This document shows positions 62,501 through 63,128 of a DNA stretch of 64,000 nucleotides, one piece after another. Both the position numbers and the translations under genes were made by a program. Numbering within the stretch: position 1 is the first letter of the stretch; each line of letters opens with the position of its first letter. Under the pieces are notes generated by a model. It worked only from the letters and a program-made list of their open reading frames with translations. It was not told where the DNA came from and did not search any database. Origin of the DNA: Papio anubis (lineage: Eukaryota; Chordata; Mammalia; Primates; Cercopithecidae); the NCBI RefSeq assembly GCF_008728515.1, contig NW_022161779.1:108677-172676 (forward strand), written 5' to 3'.

Positions 62501-62932
62501 TAAAATATATTTTCAGCTTAATCTAAGGGGTGGGATGTTTTAAAAGTTGATAAAAGCACTTTGCAAAGTAAAAAATGCTTTCGTTTCCTAGTTGTGTATA
62601 CATAAGGCGTTGACATTCCCTATTAGAAGAAGTGAAGAGATGCTTGATAACAAATGCCTGTTCTTCTTTTAGATTTATGTTTGAGGTTTTTATTTTATAT
62701 TTTTATACATTTTGTAGAACATTTTAAATTTGGTTTAACCACTTTACGTTTCTGCTTGGTTCCCAGGTCACAGCATGATGAAAAAATGACAACATTTTTC
62801 AGCCACAACTTTCATGAAGATAGATGGCGAAAAGCTGCTTTGAAAAATGCTTTTTCCTTACTTGGAAAACAACGCTTTGAACAATCCGCTGCTTTTTTCT
62901 TGCTAGCGGGTTCGTTGAAAGATGCCATAGAG
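2942..62932 (+). CDS. DMXL2: DMXL2-like rabconnectin-3 alpha, 16 internal exons (partial gene)
   Basis: Joined exons: 2942-3120, 4566-4749, 7783-7957, 12110-12349, 12823-13094, 13718-14414, 14797-14918, 33767-33856, 36364-36481, 43956-44075, 48217-48444, 50699-52378, 55803-55913, 59165-59334, 62257-62354, 62767-62932. They total 4650 nt, or 1550 codons, open throughout, beginning and ending in phase 0, all with GT-AG introns. WD-type signatures (LLKVW, CRLW, FLVWHV, ELILWRV, KVRFW) mark beta-propeller sequence. From about partial residue 1080 onward the sequence matches the Rav1p C-terminal domain type (RRAKAILSHLVK, GWWVRN, FSLLGKQRFEQSAAFFLLAG). The family is about 3000 residues long, so both ends lie outside the window. 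Known role: with WDR7 it forms the RAVE-like complex that assembles V-ATPase and binds Rab3 regulators on synaptic vesicles. DMXL2 is preferred over DMXL1 because the linkers (EREGSPRTYSRLSVPMP, SSPETSPSVSPMPHSSS) match my memory of DMXL2. The family is certain; the paralogue is likely. Confidence 0.9.
3215..3426 (+). mobile_element. MIR SINE
   Basis: The order of recognisable MIR pieces is right: 'catgagtttttgacta', 'gcctcagtttttctctgtag', 'aatagtacctacctc', then 'gtgcttagtacaggcctttg'. It is diverged, as expected for this old SINE. Confidence 0.7.
3427..4565. other. Intron, no recognised feature
   Basis: AT-rich intron with a T tract at about 3598-3612. No additional exon or nameable repeat seen. 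Confidence 0.5.
4566..4749 (+). CDS. DMXL2: DMXL2 exon 2 of window
   Basis: Acceptor gttgttag, donor GAG|gtatta. The first base completes the split Arg, then GSVCNVLLTSCHDGVCRLW follows, a WD blade ending in CRLW. It covers partial residues 60-121 and ends in phase 0 at HALE. The shared ends (MPR/GSVCN) support the join to the previous exon. Confidence 0.93.
4750..5775. other. Intron, no recognised feature
   Basis: Very AT-rich intron downstream of exon 2. No repeat or exon identified by eye. Confidence 0.5.
5776..6169 (-). mobile_element. ERVL-MaLR solitary LTR (MST/THE1-like)
   Basis: Reading the minus strand it starts tgatatagtttggata and ends with the 'aattacccagtctcag'-like region and 'ctaata'. 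On the plus strand 'accaagccatgagggatctg' and 'aacatctcccaccaggctct' are typical of MaLR LTRs. Non-coding; no internal region is attached. Confidence 0.8.
6170..7782. other. Intron, no recognised feature
   Basis: AT-rich sequence up to exon 3. A 77-codon open stretch at 7263-7496 has no splice context and no family resemblance, so I do not call it a gene. Confidence 0.5.
7783..7957 (+). CDS. DMXL2: DMXL2 exon 3 of window
   Basis: Acceptor ctgttttag, donor ACAG|gtaaag. It starts in phase 0 with TIHHLKNLRKGQRRSSVLV and ends HFHIAASINPAT plus one base. It covers partial residues 122-179. It contains a basic patch (LRKGQRR) followed by a His-rich stretch (HISHHANALCHFH) that is typical of this family. 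Confidence 0.92.
7958..8744. other. Intron, no recognised feature
   Basis: AT-rich intron between exon 3 and the hAT element. Nothing further recognised. Confidence 0.5.
8745..9073 (-). mobile_element. hAT-Charlie-like non-autonomous DNA element
   Basis: 'gtagccactagcc', 'cacttgaaatgtggctggtc', 'ttattaaaattaatattacc' and the end 'atttctattggacagtgctt' match a common MER-type hAT element of about 330 bp whose ends read cagtgctgtccaatag. Near full length; subfamily name not certain. Confidence 0.65.
9074..9639. other. Intron, no recognised feature
   Basis: AT-rich intron. No exon or nameable repeat. Confidence 0.45.
9640..10081 (-). mobile_element. Probable old L1M 3'-end fragment
   Basis: 'gaaagttgaaaaaatagtac', 'ccagatttaccacatattaa' and 'aatatcatgtaatatatagt' resemble a repeat that also occurs at about 11140-11890. 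It fits the 3' UTR of an old mammalian L1. Subfamily not determined. Confidence 0.45.
10095..10391 (-). mobile_element. Young Alu, AluYR-like, with 13-bp target duplication
   Basis: Full-length Alu in reverse. A perfect target duplication tcagttttctttc lies at 10082-10094 and 10392-10404. Variants 'ggctagttttttgta', 'cccgtctcggcc' and 'aggcttgagccaccg' differ from the human AluY consensus. I associate them with Old World monkey AluYR subfamilies. Confidence 0.92.
10775..11038 (-). mobile_element. AluJ-like element
   Basis: Diverged full-dimer Alu in reverse with many transitions and short gaps ('gtcttgctcttttacccagg' through 'gagccaccaccctggcc'). The divergence suggests the oldest, AluJ, class. 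Confidence 0.85.
11140..11307 (-). mobile_element. Probable L1M 3'-end fragment, part 1
   Basis: 'agtttcaaacactgagaaag', 'gttggaagaatagtacagtg' and 'gttgttaacatcttgccaca' parallel the repeat at 9640. It is continued at 11650-11890 beyond an Alu inserted into it. Confidence 0.45.
11321..11636 (-). mobile_element. AluS-like element with 13-bp target duplication
   Basis: Reverse Alu with a T/C-rich tail. The duplication gaaatgttttctt is perfect at 11308-11320 and 11637-11649. It interrupts an older L1M-like repeat. Confidence 0.9.
11650..11890 (-). mobile_element. Probable L1M 3'-end fragment, part 2
   Basis: 'cataatcataatatcatcat', 'aatatctaatatccagttca' and 'tcttttatggctgctttt' are the continuation expected for this old L1 3' UTR. 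The Alu at 11321-11636 separates it from part 1. Confidence 0.45.
12110..12349 (+). CDS. DMXL2: DMXL2 exon 4 of window, acidic linker begins
   Basis: Acceptor tttccacag, donor CATG|gttagt. It encodes DIPNVLVGTAFNVDDGNGG, a WD-like FVVHWLNN, then a strongly acidic tract (HESDDADREDEEHSQEDRER). It covers partial residues 180-259. It is frame-symmetric (phases 1-1, 240 nt). The tract is likely a disordered loop between propeller blades. Confidence 0.92.
12350..12822. other. Short intron, no recognised feature
   Basis: 473-nt intron between exons 4 and 5. No repeat recognised. Confidence 0.6.
12823..13094 (+). CDS. DMXL2: DMXL2 exon 5 of window
   Basis: Acceptor tctggttcag, donor CCAG|gtatat. 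It continues the acidic, Ser-rich linker (RESEAGTGSSEHEDGEREGS), then RLSVPMPLPTVLLDRKIETL and a WD blade (FTIHPVDGTFLVWHVKYLD). It covers partial residues 260-350 and ends in phase 0 at FRQVQ. The linker sequence is one reason for calling DMXL2. Confidence 0.93.
13095..13717. other. Short intron, no recognised feature
   Basis: 623-nt intron between exons 5 and 6 ending in a good T-rich acceptor tract. No repeat recognised. Confidence 0.6.
13718..14414 (+). CDS. DMXL2: DMXL2 exon 6 of window
   Basis: Acceptor tgtttttcag, donor CTAG|gtaagt (strong). It runs from VSFSSRIPVAFPSGDAS through a His/Ser-rich loop (SPHGSQPHSRSHS) to MMISKHIDGSLNQWAVTF, RYCGHRFHLNDLACHSVLPL, ELILWRVDPIGPLSY and SAFSNVAWLPTLIPSYCL. 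It covers partial residues 351-582. At 697 nt it is long for an internal exon and holds at least two WD-type blades. Confidence 0.95.
14415..14796. other. Short intron, no recognised feature
   Basis: 382-nt AT-rich intron between exons 6 and 7. Nothing else recognised. Confidence 0.6.
14797..14918 (+). CDS. DMXL2: DMXL2 exon 7 of window
   Basis: Acceptor ctttctcag, donor TTCA|gtaagt. It encodes GTYCNSASACFVASDGKNLR then LYQAVVDARKLLDELSDPE. It covers partial residues 583-623 and ends in phase 0. CFVASDGKNLRLYQAV is a propeller strand pair leading into a helix. The 18.8-kb intron follows. Confidence 0.94.
14919..15464. other. Start of the 18.8-kb intron, no recognised feature
   Basis: AT-rich sequence before an L2-like fragment. 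No exon seen. Confidence 0.5.
15465..15740 (-). mobile_element. Probable L2 LINE fragment
   Basis: 'gagcatctactgtgttctcc' then 'taaggagcttttaatttagt' follows the order of a reversed L2 3' end. Strongly diverged. Confidence 0.4.
15925..16870 (-). mobile_element. Ancient CR1/L3-like LINE
   Basis: 'agaatcatagaactagaatt' at the left is like the reverse of the CR1 terminal repeat. Further in, 'gagctgactctcaatatccc', 'ctccattctgtatttgtgca', 'atcttgctgagcgcaac' and 'agtatctttttgaatctgga' follow the order of CR1/L3 3' sequence. About 950 bp survives. Confidence 0.5.
17248..17363 (+). mobile_element. Alu left monomer (FLAM/AluJ-like)
   Basis: 'aggcacggtgactcacacct' to 'gtgagaccccatctctaaat' is a single left arm only. 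It is followed by an AT repeat at 17364-17424 instead of a right arm. Confidence 0.8.
17364..17424. repeat. AT-rich simple repeat
   Basis: Runs of atatat/aaatatat, probably grown from the Alu monomer's A-rich end. Confidence 0.85.
17425..17940 (-). mobile_element. Older L1 ORF2 fragment, left part of a split element
   Basis: Minus-strand L1 ORF2 sequence; its translation contains a SNVTGYKINTQ-type motif like the family's SKVSGYKIN. It stops at about 17940 where another L1's 3' end begins, and matching upstream ORF2 sequence resumes at 26366. Confidence 0.7.
17584..17640. repeat. 18-bp tandem repeat inside L1 ORF2
   Basis: Units aaatacagttgaatatac (17591-17608) and aaatacgattgaatatac (17609-17626), then a partial third. 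On the minus strand the open frame repeats S-[IT]-V-F-V-Y. A local duplication within the fossil L1. Confidence 0.85.
17941..19849 (-). mobile_element. L1 3' part (3' UTR and ORF2 C-terminal end) of a near-full-length element
   Basis: It starts with A/T-rich tail sequence and 'gggtacatagtag', then minus-strand 3' UTR and ORF2 3' coding sequence with many frame breaks. The sequence is continued past two Alus at 20453, because 'gctattgtaaatgaaattac' and 'gctgttggcctatagaaatg' are adjacent in L1 ORF2. Confidence 0.8.
19850..20147 (-). mobile_element. Young Alu, AluYR-like, with C-tract in place of T-tract
   Basis: Reverse Alu starting with 11 C (19853-19863) directly before gagacagag, where a T run is expected. 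It carries 'ggccggatctcagctcactg', 'ggctagttttttgta' and 'aggcttgagccaccg', the Old World monkey-type variants. It lies inside the L1. Confidence 0.88.
20148..20452 (-). mobile_element. AluY/S-like element adjoining the previous Alu
   Basis: T tract 20152-20171, then a full reverse Alu ending 'gagccactgcacccagcc'. Related sequence around the pair (attact at 19845, gtact at 20147, attact at 20455) suggests two insertions at the same site in the L1. Confidence 0.88.
20453..24462 (-). mobile_element. L1 central part (ORF2, ORF1 region) of the near-full-length element
   Basis: Continuous minus-strand L1. It runs through ORF2 reverse-transcriptase sequence, the endonuclease part around 22046-22396, and upstream ORF1-type sequence. 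Stops and frame changes are frequent, so it is not coding. Confidence 0.8.
22046..22396 (-). pseudogene. L1 ORF2 endonuclease fossil
   Basis: A 116-codon open stretch on the minus strand of the L1. ILNVYVPN matches the family's N-Y-x-P-N strand. The GDFN-type metal-binding segment reads AGYCDI, and the usual terminal Asp-His pair reads Asp-Gln (TDQTLG). Active-site residues are therefore lost, and this is a dead endonuclease remnant. Confidence 0.75.
24463..24616. repeat. CT-rich low-complexity tract
   Basis: About 150 bases of tctc, ccctccct and ctccctctc variants, interrupting the 5' part of the L1. The Ser/Leu/Pro-rich or Arg/Glu-rich open frames across it are artefacts of composition. 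Confidence 0.9.
24617..26365 (-). mobile_element. L1 5' UTR-like part of the near-full-length element
   Basis: GC-richer minus-strand sequence with 'gctgagctggtacc'-type blocks repeated three times (24946, 25256, 25649), then 'gaagttaaaactgggtactg' and 'tattctgccatcttcctctt'. I recognise this as the 5' end of an older primate L1. It makes the element about 7.8 kb without its Alus. Confidence 0.65.
26366..27182 (-). mobile_element. Older L1 ORF2 fragment, right part of the split element
   Basis: 'ttgtagatattctttataaa' and 'gttgaggaagttctct' follow directly, in L1 order, from the break at 17940. The far end translates to endonuclease-region sequence (TIIVGNCNTSLSRLD) with the GDFN site altered. 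An internal deletion is likely near 26420. Confidence 0.65.
27183..27522 (-). mobile_element. MLT1-type MaLR LTR fragment
   Basis: 'ggtgttggcaaggtcatgct', 'ctgtcttcacatggccttct', 'gtaaggacaccagacatt' and 'gtggacatgaattttggtag' then 'ttaacccacta' follow the reversed MLT1 LTR order. The 5' part of the plus-strand view is missing. Confidence 0.75.
27523..28294. other. Intron, no recognised feature
   Basis: About 770 bases of intron with no exon signal or repeat I can name. Confidence 0.45.
28304..28612 (-). mobile_element. AluS-like element with target duplication
   Basis: Reverse Alu with a (TTTG)n-type tail. The duplication cctaagttt lies at 28295-28303 and 28613-28621. Confidence 0.9.
28622..29085. 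other. Intron, no recognised feature
   Basis: AT-rich sequence. Part around 28935 ('attcattcaggtatttagtg') may be a small L2 remnant. Confidence 0.4.
29086..29310 (-). mobile_element. L2 LINE 3' fragment
   Basis: 'gaggactcactgtgcataac', 'gaatagaagcagtccctact' and 'ttcaaggatctcgtatctat' follow the reversed L2 3' end. Diverged. Confidence 0.5.
29505..29539. repeat. (CTG)11 trinucleotide repeat
   Basis: Eleven uninterrupted CTG units at 29507-29539, preceded by TG and an A8 run. In the transcript orientation this is a CUG repeat in the 18.8-kb intron, about 4.2 kb before exon 8. Confidence 0.95.
29556..29795 (-). mobile_element. MIR SINE, well preserved
   Basis: Nearly complete reversed MIR: 'tgtcaggctctcttctaaat', 'ctttagaggtaaggacactg', 'gattcgaacccaggcagcct', 'ccaagctcttgcaac'. 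The 'attcgaaccc' is the tRNA-derived B box, not a tRNA gene. Confidence 0.8.
30100..30395 (-). mobile_element. AluS-like element
   Basis: Reverse Alu with a (TATT)n-type tail at 30080-30112 and end 'gtgagccactgtgtccagcc'. Confidence 0.88.
30396..31022. other. Intron, no recognised feature
   Basis: No exon signal. 30670-30930 may hold a very old repeat that I cannot name. Confidence 0.4.
31023..31316 (+). mobile_element. AluS-like element
   Basis: Full Alu dimer, forward: 'gcgcggtggctcatgcctgt' to an A tail at 31304-31316. Confidence 0.9.
31531..31768 (+). mobile_element. AluJ-like element, 3' truncated
   Basis: Forward Alu, strongly diverged. It breaks in the right arm after 'gagcctggaaattggaggcc' and continues into A-rich sequence. 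Confidence 0.8.
31769..32205. other. Intron, no recognised feature
   Basis: AT-rich; nothing identified. Confidence 0.45.
32206..32333 (+). mobile_element. MER5/MER-type hAT-Charlie MITE
   Basis: Starts 'gatctcaaccttggctgcac' and ends with the near-inverse 'gcagccaagattgagaac'. 'tctgtaggtgggacc' and 'gctctccaggtgattc' lie between. Complete short palindromic element. Confidence 0.65.
32336..32484 (+). mobile_element. MER5A-like hAT-Charlie MITE
   Basis: 'cagtactacttaaactttag', 'gttaaaacacagatgtc', 'ctgctggtccattgactaca' and 'ctttgagtagc' match the MER5A order. It lies directly after another MER5-type element. Confidence 0.6.
32591..32887 (-). mobile_element. AluS-like element with 17-bp target duplication
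   Basis: Reverse Alu bounded by perfect copies of ctgttaacaccatttct at 32574-32590 and 32888-32904. The boundary is therefore exact. Confidence 0.95.
32905..33766. other. Intron before exon 8, no recognised feature
   Basis: No named repeat. It ends in the polypyrimidine tract and acceptor of exon 8. Confidence 0.5.
33767..33856 (+). CDS. DMXL2: DMXL2 exon 8 of window, 90 nt and frame-neutral
   Basis: Acceptor tttttatttacag, donor CCAA|gtaaaa. Exactly 30 codons, phase 0 at both ends: KLIGEVFNIVSQQSTARPGC then IIELDAITNQ. It covers partial residues 624-653. It sits alone after an 18.8-kb intron. The donor lacks the last exonic G, so it is of moderate strength. Skipping it would keep the reading frame. 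Confidence 0.93.
34037..34303 (+). mobile_element. L1 3'-end fragment
   Basis: 'accatatattctcacttata' to 'cacttgtaccccaaaagcta' and an A-rich tail, forward, 5' truncated. Same 3' UTR type as the element at 1100-1450. Confidence 0.8.
34304..36363. other. Intron, no recognised feature
   Basis: About 2 kb with no repeat I can name and no further exon with matched splice sites. A search against a repeat library could find old elements here. Confidence 0.4.
36364..36481 (+). CDS. DMXL2: DMXL2 exon 9 of window
   Basis: Acceptor catatttgtag, donor CAAG|gtactt (weak after +3). It encodes CGSNTQLLHVFQEDFIIGYK, then a charged stretch (EDMEKKETEIFFQPSQ). It covers partial residues 654-692 plus one base. 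The join to the next exon gives QGYRPPPFSEKF. Confidence 0.92.
36482..38070. other. Intron, no recognised feature
   Basis: AT-rich. Open stretches such as 37322-37576 lack splice context and family resemblance. Confidence 0.4.
38083..38374 (-). mobile_element. AluS-like element with target duplication
   Basis: Reverse Alu. The duplication cccccctgaaat lies at 38071-38082 and 38375-38386. Its tail reads tttttttgttccccc before gagacagag. Confidence 0.9.
38723..39019 (-). mobile_element. Young Alu, AluYR-like, inserted in the L1 A tail
   Basis: Reverse Alu with 'ggccggatctcagctcactg', 'ctcggcctcccaaagtgctg' and 'aggcttgagccaccg'. It is bounded by aag plus T-run copies at 38708-38722 and 39020-39036, and so is younger than the L1. 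Confidence 0.88.
39444..39668 (-). pseudogene. L1 ORF2 C-terminal remnant
   Basis: A 74-codon open stretch on the minus strand, matching the ORF2 C-terminal region (HCWWEYKLVQPLWKTVW, IPFDPAIPLVGIYPKDYKS, FIAALFTIAKTWNQPK). Part of the 38691-41999 L1. Cut off by stops from the rest of ORF2. Confidence 0.85.
40482..40832 (-). pseudogene. L1 ORF2 segment after the reverse transcriptase
   Basis: A 116-codon open stretch (SQAFLYTNNRQTESQIM, IKYLGIQLTRDVRDLFKENY). It overlaps the reverse-transcriptase fossil in another frame, which shows a frameshift in ORF2 at about 40800-40830. Confidence 0.8.
40798..41697 (-). pseudogene. L1 ORF2 reverse-transcriptase fossil, 299 codons open
   Basis: Minus-strand reverse-transcriptase domain. 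'KKSPGPDRFTAEFYQ', 'PISLMNMDAKILNEILANQI' and 'LFADDMIVYLQNP' are visible, so the FADD catalytic box is retained. Motif A reads IISTNTEMASDKTQ, with Asn where the first metal-binding Asp is expected. It is interrupted up- and downstream, so no active enzyme is possible. Confidence 0.88.
42011..42864. other. Intron with short (GTT)n run, otherwise nothing recognised
   Basis: Intron between two L1s. A short GTT repeat lies at 42540-42558. No exon seen. Confidence 0.5.
42875..43129 (-). mobile_element. Very short 5'-truncated L1PA with target duplication
   Basis: About 255 bases of L1 3' UTR in reverse ('gggatacatgtgcagaacat' to 'gagtgagaacatgcagtg'). The duplication ccaaactgtt lies at 42865-42874 and 43130-43139. 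Confidence 0.88.
43140..43955. other. Intron before exon 10, no recognised feature
   Basis: Contains a short (CTTTC)n run at about 43588-43608. Nothing else identified. Confidence 0.5.
43956..44075 (+). CDS. DMXL2: DMXL2 exon 10 of window
   Basis: Acceptor ttgaataatag, donor TTAG|gtaagt (strong). It encodes GYRPPPFSEKFFLVVIEKDS then NNNSILHMWHLHLKSVQACL, with a WD-type strand ILHMWHLHL. It covers partial residues 693-732. It is 120 nt, phases 1-1, and so frame-symmetric. Confidence 0.92.
44300..44346 (-). mobile_element. Possible L2 3' remnant
   Basis: 'cagtgaatatttattgagtg' then 'cacattatgactgttctaga' fits the reversed L2 tail. Very short, so weak. Confidence 0.35.
44439..44726 (+). mobile_element. 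AluY-like element
   Basis: Forward Alu with a 24-base A tail. The duplication agcagaatt (about 44430-44438 and 44726-44734) bounds it. A short deletion in the left arm removes 'cacctgaggtcaggagttcg'-type sequence. Confidence 0.9.
44811..45110 (+). mobile_element. AluJ-like element
   Basis: Forward, diverged Alu with a gap in the right arm ('gtggcgtgtgcctatacttg'). A-rich tail. Flanked by aagaaata and aagaaatg. Confidence 0.85.
45111..46078. other. Intron, no recognised feature
   Basis: AT-rich; no exon or named repeat. Confidence 0.4.
46079..46262 (-). mobile_element. MIR SINE
   Basis: 'accttctgcgtgccaggtac', 'ggtgctttatatatgtgaga' and 'gtaacttgagcaagacccat' in reversed MIR order. Confidence 0.65.
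46345..46466 (-). mobile_element. MIR fragment
   Basis: 'gtgaagtgcctggcctaagg', 'gtgatagagccaggagtggg' and 'ctcctgtattctgac' match the reversed MIR 5' half. Confidence 0.5.
46565..46670 (-). mobile_element. Possible L2 fragment
   Basis: 'aatatccctgcctttagtgaa'-like order ('catatccctgcctttagtga', 'tttgtggtccaatggaga') resembles the reversed L2 3' end. Confidence 0.4.
46671..46700. repeat. (ATAA)n simple repeat
   Basis: Four to five ataa units followed by taatata repeats. Confidence 0.85.
47015..47168 (+). mobile_element. MER5A-like hAT-Charlie fragment
   Basis: 'aaagtttggttcatgatcca', 'aaaacacctgggctgcttta', 'ggcctgggaatttgcatgtt' and 'aacaaattcctcaag' follow MER5A order. Confidence 0.5.
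47267..47298. repeat. A-rich tract
   Basis: About 15 A, one C, then 16 A. No SINE body precedes it, so its origin is unclear. Confidence 0.85.
47353..48090 (-). mobile_element. Older L1 3' end (L1P/L1MA type)
   Basis: Reverse L1: 'ttatggggtacatgtgatgt', 'actgtgctatcaaacaatag', 'gtgcctggcttgtttcactt', 'ttgctgcaagtgacaggatt', 'atagctgaatagtattccat'. Same family as the 17941 element's 3' part. 5' truncated; ends about 130 bases before exon 11. Confidence 0.8.
47627..47692. repeat. 33-bp tandem duplication inside L1 3' UTR
   Basis: Two copies of ctcttcacccacc[t/c]cacaacccttcccattct, differing at one base. A local duplication within the dead L1. Confidence 0.85.
48217..48444 (+). CDS. DMXL2: DMXL2 exon 11 of window, Ser/Pro-rich linker
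   Basis: Acceptor tatttttaaag (AAG type), donor GCAG|gtaagg. It encodes AKASEGASSESLLSVPGQK, then SSPETSPSVSPMPHSSSIA and a hydrophobic return (LILSSRLVYSQPLDLPES). It covers partial residues 733-808, phases 1-1. SP/TP dipeptides make it a likely phosphorylated disordered linker, by inference. The sequence resembles DMXL2 more than DMXL1 as I recall them. Confidence 0.93.
48630..48898 (+). mobile_element. AluS-like element with CA-repeat tail
   Basis: Forward Alu. The expected A tail after 'gcaacagagcgagac' is replaced by tatacacacacatac and (CA)n at 48899-48926. Confidence 0.88.
48899..48926. repeat. (CA)n microsatellite at Alu tail
   Basis: About 12 CA units, interrupted once by a T, starting directly at the Alu 3' end. 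It probably arose from the Alu tail. Confidence 0.9.
48973..49280 (-). mobile_element. AluY-like element with 14-bp target duplication
   Basis: Reverse Alu. Perfect copies of aaaatagtgtaaat at 48959-48972 and 49281-49294 fix its ends. The segment 48973-48989 (ttttactattttgtgtg) is then tail sequence. Confidence 0.92.
49295..50698. other. Intron before exon 12, no recognised feature
   Basis: T tract at 49383-49402, otherwise about 1.4 kb without a nameable repeat. It ends in the acceptor of the large exon. Confidence 0.45.
50699..52378 (+). CDS. DMXL2: DMXL2 exon 12 of window, 1680-nt giant internal exon
   Basis: Acceptor cttttttaag, donor TCAG|gtaaat. It encodes 560 codons (partial residues 809-1368), phases 1-1. 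The first part is WD-like (VVTTCSDNKVRFWKCC, GRLAVAYKQP, HLVHLDWVSKEDGSHILTVG, VSLSWVRDGILVVGMDCEMH). Around residue 1140 it moves into the Rav1p C-terminal region (LFEAAHVLSPTLPQYHP, DLGKVRRAKAILSHLVKCIA, PPLPLYALLAAD, LSQYGPAYFGQEHARVL, SLPGLTRLEQMFLVALADT). An acidic/Ser-rich insert lies in between (ISEESTKIPQSYEDQTVSQP). This single exon carries over a third of the coding sequence in the window. Confidence 0.97.
52680..52977 (-). mobile_element. AluJ-like element
   Basis: Reverse, old Alu ('gagacagggtcttgctctgt', 'ggtcactgtagccttaacct', 'gtcaccatggactggcc'). Confidence 0.85.
52978..53391. other. Intron, no recognised feature
   Basis: No exon or repeat identified. Confidence 0.45.
53392..53612 (-). 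mobile_element. MIR SINE
   Basis: 'tttcaggcactttctttact', 'ttatagatgaagacactgat' and 'ctgagatcacataggcatta' in reversed MIR order. Confidence 0.65.
54005..54090 (-). mobile_element. MIR fragment
   Basis: 'ctccatttcacaggtgggaa' and 'accgaaggtcagagattaaa' resemble the central MIR core, reversed. Short. Confidence 0.45.
54128..54782 (+). mobile_element. L2 LINE 3' end, about 650 bp
   Basis: Forward L2: 'gaatgctcttcttccagatt', 'gcatggctcattcctttact', 'gtttattgtttgtctctacc', 'gagagtagggactttggctt', 'attcactgctgatttcccag', and the end 'ttgatttgttgaatgaataa'. Reads to the L2 terminus. Confidence 0.8.
54787..54905 (+). mobile_element. Alu left monomer (FLAM/AluJ-like)
   Basis: 'gcatggtggctcacaccttt' to 'gcgagatcctatgtctataa', a single left arm ending in (ATAA)n/(GATA)n instead of a right arm. 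Confidence 0.75.
54906..55025. repeat. (ATAA)n/(GATA)n repeat split by MADE1
   Basis: ataaataaatagatagata lies left of the mariner palindrome. To its right, tagctatctatctagc then (GATA)n run to about 55023. The MADE1 lies within the microsatellite at a TA site. Confidence 0.85.
54927..54980. mobile_element. Shortened MADE1 (mariner-derived MITE) palindrome
   Basis: The 54-base element starts ttaggttggtgcaaaagta and ends with its exact reverse complement. This gives a perfect 19-bp stem (54927-54945 with 54962-54980) and a 16-base loop. The termini are those of Hsmar1/MADE1, and flanking TA (54925-54926, 54981-54982) fits mariner target duplication. MADE1 is normally about 80 bp, so the centre is deleted. 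MADE1 copies are known sources of the miR-548 family, but whether this copy is processed is unknown. Confidence 0.9.
55026..55802. other. Intron before exon 13, no recognised feature
   Basis: AT-rich, T tract at 55075-55089. No repeat named. Confidence 0.45.
55803..55913 (+). CDS. DMXL2: DMXL2 exon 13 of window
   Basis: Acceptor taaattacag, donor CAAG|gtaatt. It encodes GRDTLDECGLRYLLAMRLHT then CLLTSLPPLYRVQLLHQ, helical Rav1-domain sequence. It covers partial residues 1369-1405, phases 1-1. In exon 12's own frame the intron stops four codons past the donor, so the splice is needed. Confidence 0.93.
55914..56415. other. Intron, no recognised feature
   Basis: No exon or named repeat. Confidence 0.45.
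56416..56560 (-). mobile_element. Probable MIR fragment
   Basis: 'agtgacctgcccaggataca' and 'gagtttgaatcccagtccag' fit the reversed MIR core and B-box region. Confidence 0.55.
56845..56985 (-). mobile_element. Probable old L1 fragment
   Basis: 'agcagtggaattactgaatc', 'aaaatgcccttcagaaatac' and 'catttacattcccagaagtt' resemble the reversed L1M 3' UTR/ORF2 end. Confidence 0.5.
56986..59164. other. Intron before exon 14, mostly unrecognised
   Basis: About 2.2 kb. AT-rich except for a GC-richer block at about 58600-58860 with several CG dinucleotides. No exon with matched splice sites or family resemblance was found. Confidence 0.4.
59165..59334 (+). CDS. DMXL2: DMXL2 exon 14 of window
   Basis: Acceptor ttccaatttag, donor AAAAG|gtaact. 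It encodes GVSTCHFAWAFHSEAEEELI then WSELRAMGIGWWVRNINTLR and RCIEK, in phase 0. It covers partial residues 1406-1462. CHFAWAFHSEAEEEL and GWWVRN are among the best conserved Rav1/DMX signatures. Confidence 0.95.
59453..59473. repeat. (TA)n next to Alu tail
   Basis: About ten TA units directly before the T tract of a reverse Alu. Confidence 0.85.
59474..59763 (-). mobile_element. AluS-like element
   Basis: Reverse Alu from the T tract to 'gtgagccaccatgactgg'. Confidence 0.9.
59764..60211. other. Intron, no recognised feature
   Basis: AT-rich; nothing identified. Confidence 0.45.
60212..60382 (-). mobile_element. MIR SINE
   Basis: 'tttccattttacacataatg', 'gattcagagaggctaggtaa' and 'gcctgtgccctttctacttt' are in reversed MIR order. 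Confidence 0.65.
60528..60690 (+). mobile_element. Possible MER5/MER58-like hAT fragment
   Basis: 'gactcacctggtaaacttat', 'gtagaatgcatattctccat' and 'taaccagagattttaatttg' resemble MER5-class elements. Diverged. Confidence 0.45.
61236..61532 (-). mobile_element. AluS-like element
   Basis: Reverse Alu with T tract 61239-61254 and end 'gaaccactgcgcccgaccc'. Confidence 0.9.
61660..61806 (+). other. Candidate alternative terminal exon (unproven)
   Basis: After a good acceptor (tgtttttttgtcag) the phase-0 frame left by exon 14 stays open for 48 codons and ends with TGA at 61804-61806. The encoded sequence begins YAFQLNDLQRLYLSILEKSD. No donor site follows, so it could only act as a last exon. 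No AATAAA was seen close downstream. A stretch of this length can be open by chance, so it is flagged only. Confidence 0.2.
61856..62048 (+). mobile_element. MIR SINE
   Basis: 'tactgtgtgactgtaggcaa', 'tcagttcatctgtaaaatgg', 'gaataatgatagaacctcat' and 'tagtcagtaagtgctggctg' are in forward MIR order. Well preserved. Confidence 0.75.
62257..62354 (+). CDS. DMXL2: DMXL2 exon 15 of window
   Basis: Acceptor ttatcatttag, donor TTTAG|gtaagt (strong). It encodes VAKASFQRNNDALDAALFYL then SMKKKAVVWGLF plus two bases of a split Arg. It covers partial residues 1463-1494. 'DALDAALFY' and 'KKKAVVWGLFR' match the Rav1/DMX family region. Confidence 0.94.
62355..62766. other. Short intron, no recognised feature
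   Basis: 412-nt intron between exons 15 and 16. The exon 16 frame remains open upstream into the intron, but the tggttcccag acceptor and the family sequence set the boundary. Confidence 0.6.
62767..62932 (+). CDS. DMXL2: DMXL2 exon 16 of window
   Basis: Acceptor ttggttcccag, donor ATAGAG|gtataa. It completes the split Arg, then SQHDEKMTTFFSHNFHEDRW and KNAFSLLGKQRFEQSAAFFL, ending GSLKDAIEV-type sequence in phase 0 at AIE. It covers partial residues 1495-1550. The coding sequence continues beyond 64000, as no further exon was recognised to the window end. Confidence 0.94.
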
Positions 62933-63128
62933 GTATAAATAAGAAAACACACTATATAATACTTGTAAAAGATTGAAAACCTGAGAAGGTTGTAGAGGAG
63001 ATCGTAACTTTTTGTCATATGTTTGTAAGGACACAGAATAACTACAAAGGTTGCTGTACTTAAAATAGTGGCCCTGTGGTAAAGGAAAATATGAATAAAT
63101 TCAAGGGAGAAACAAATGAAAAATTTCA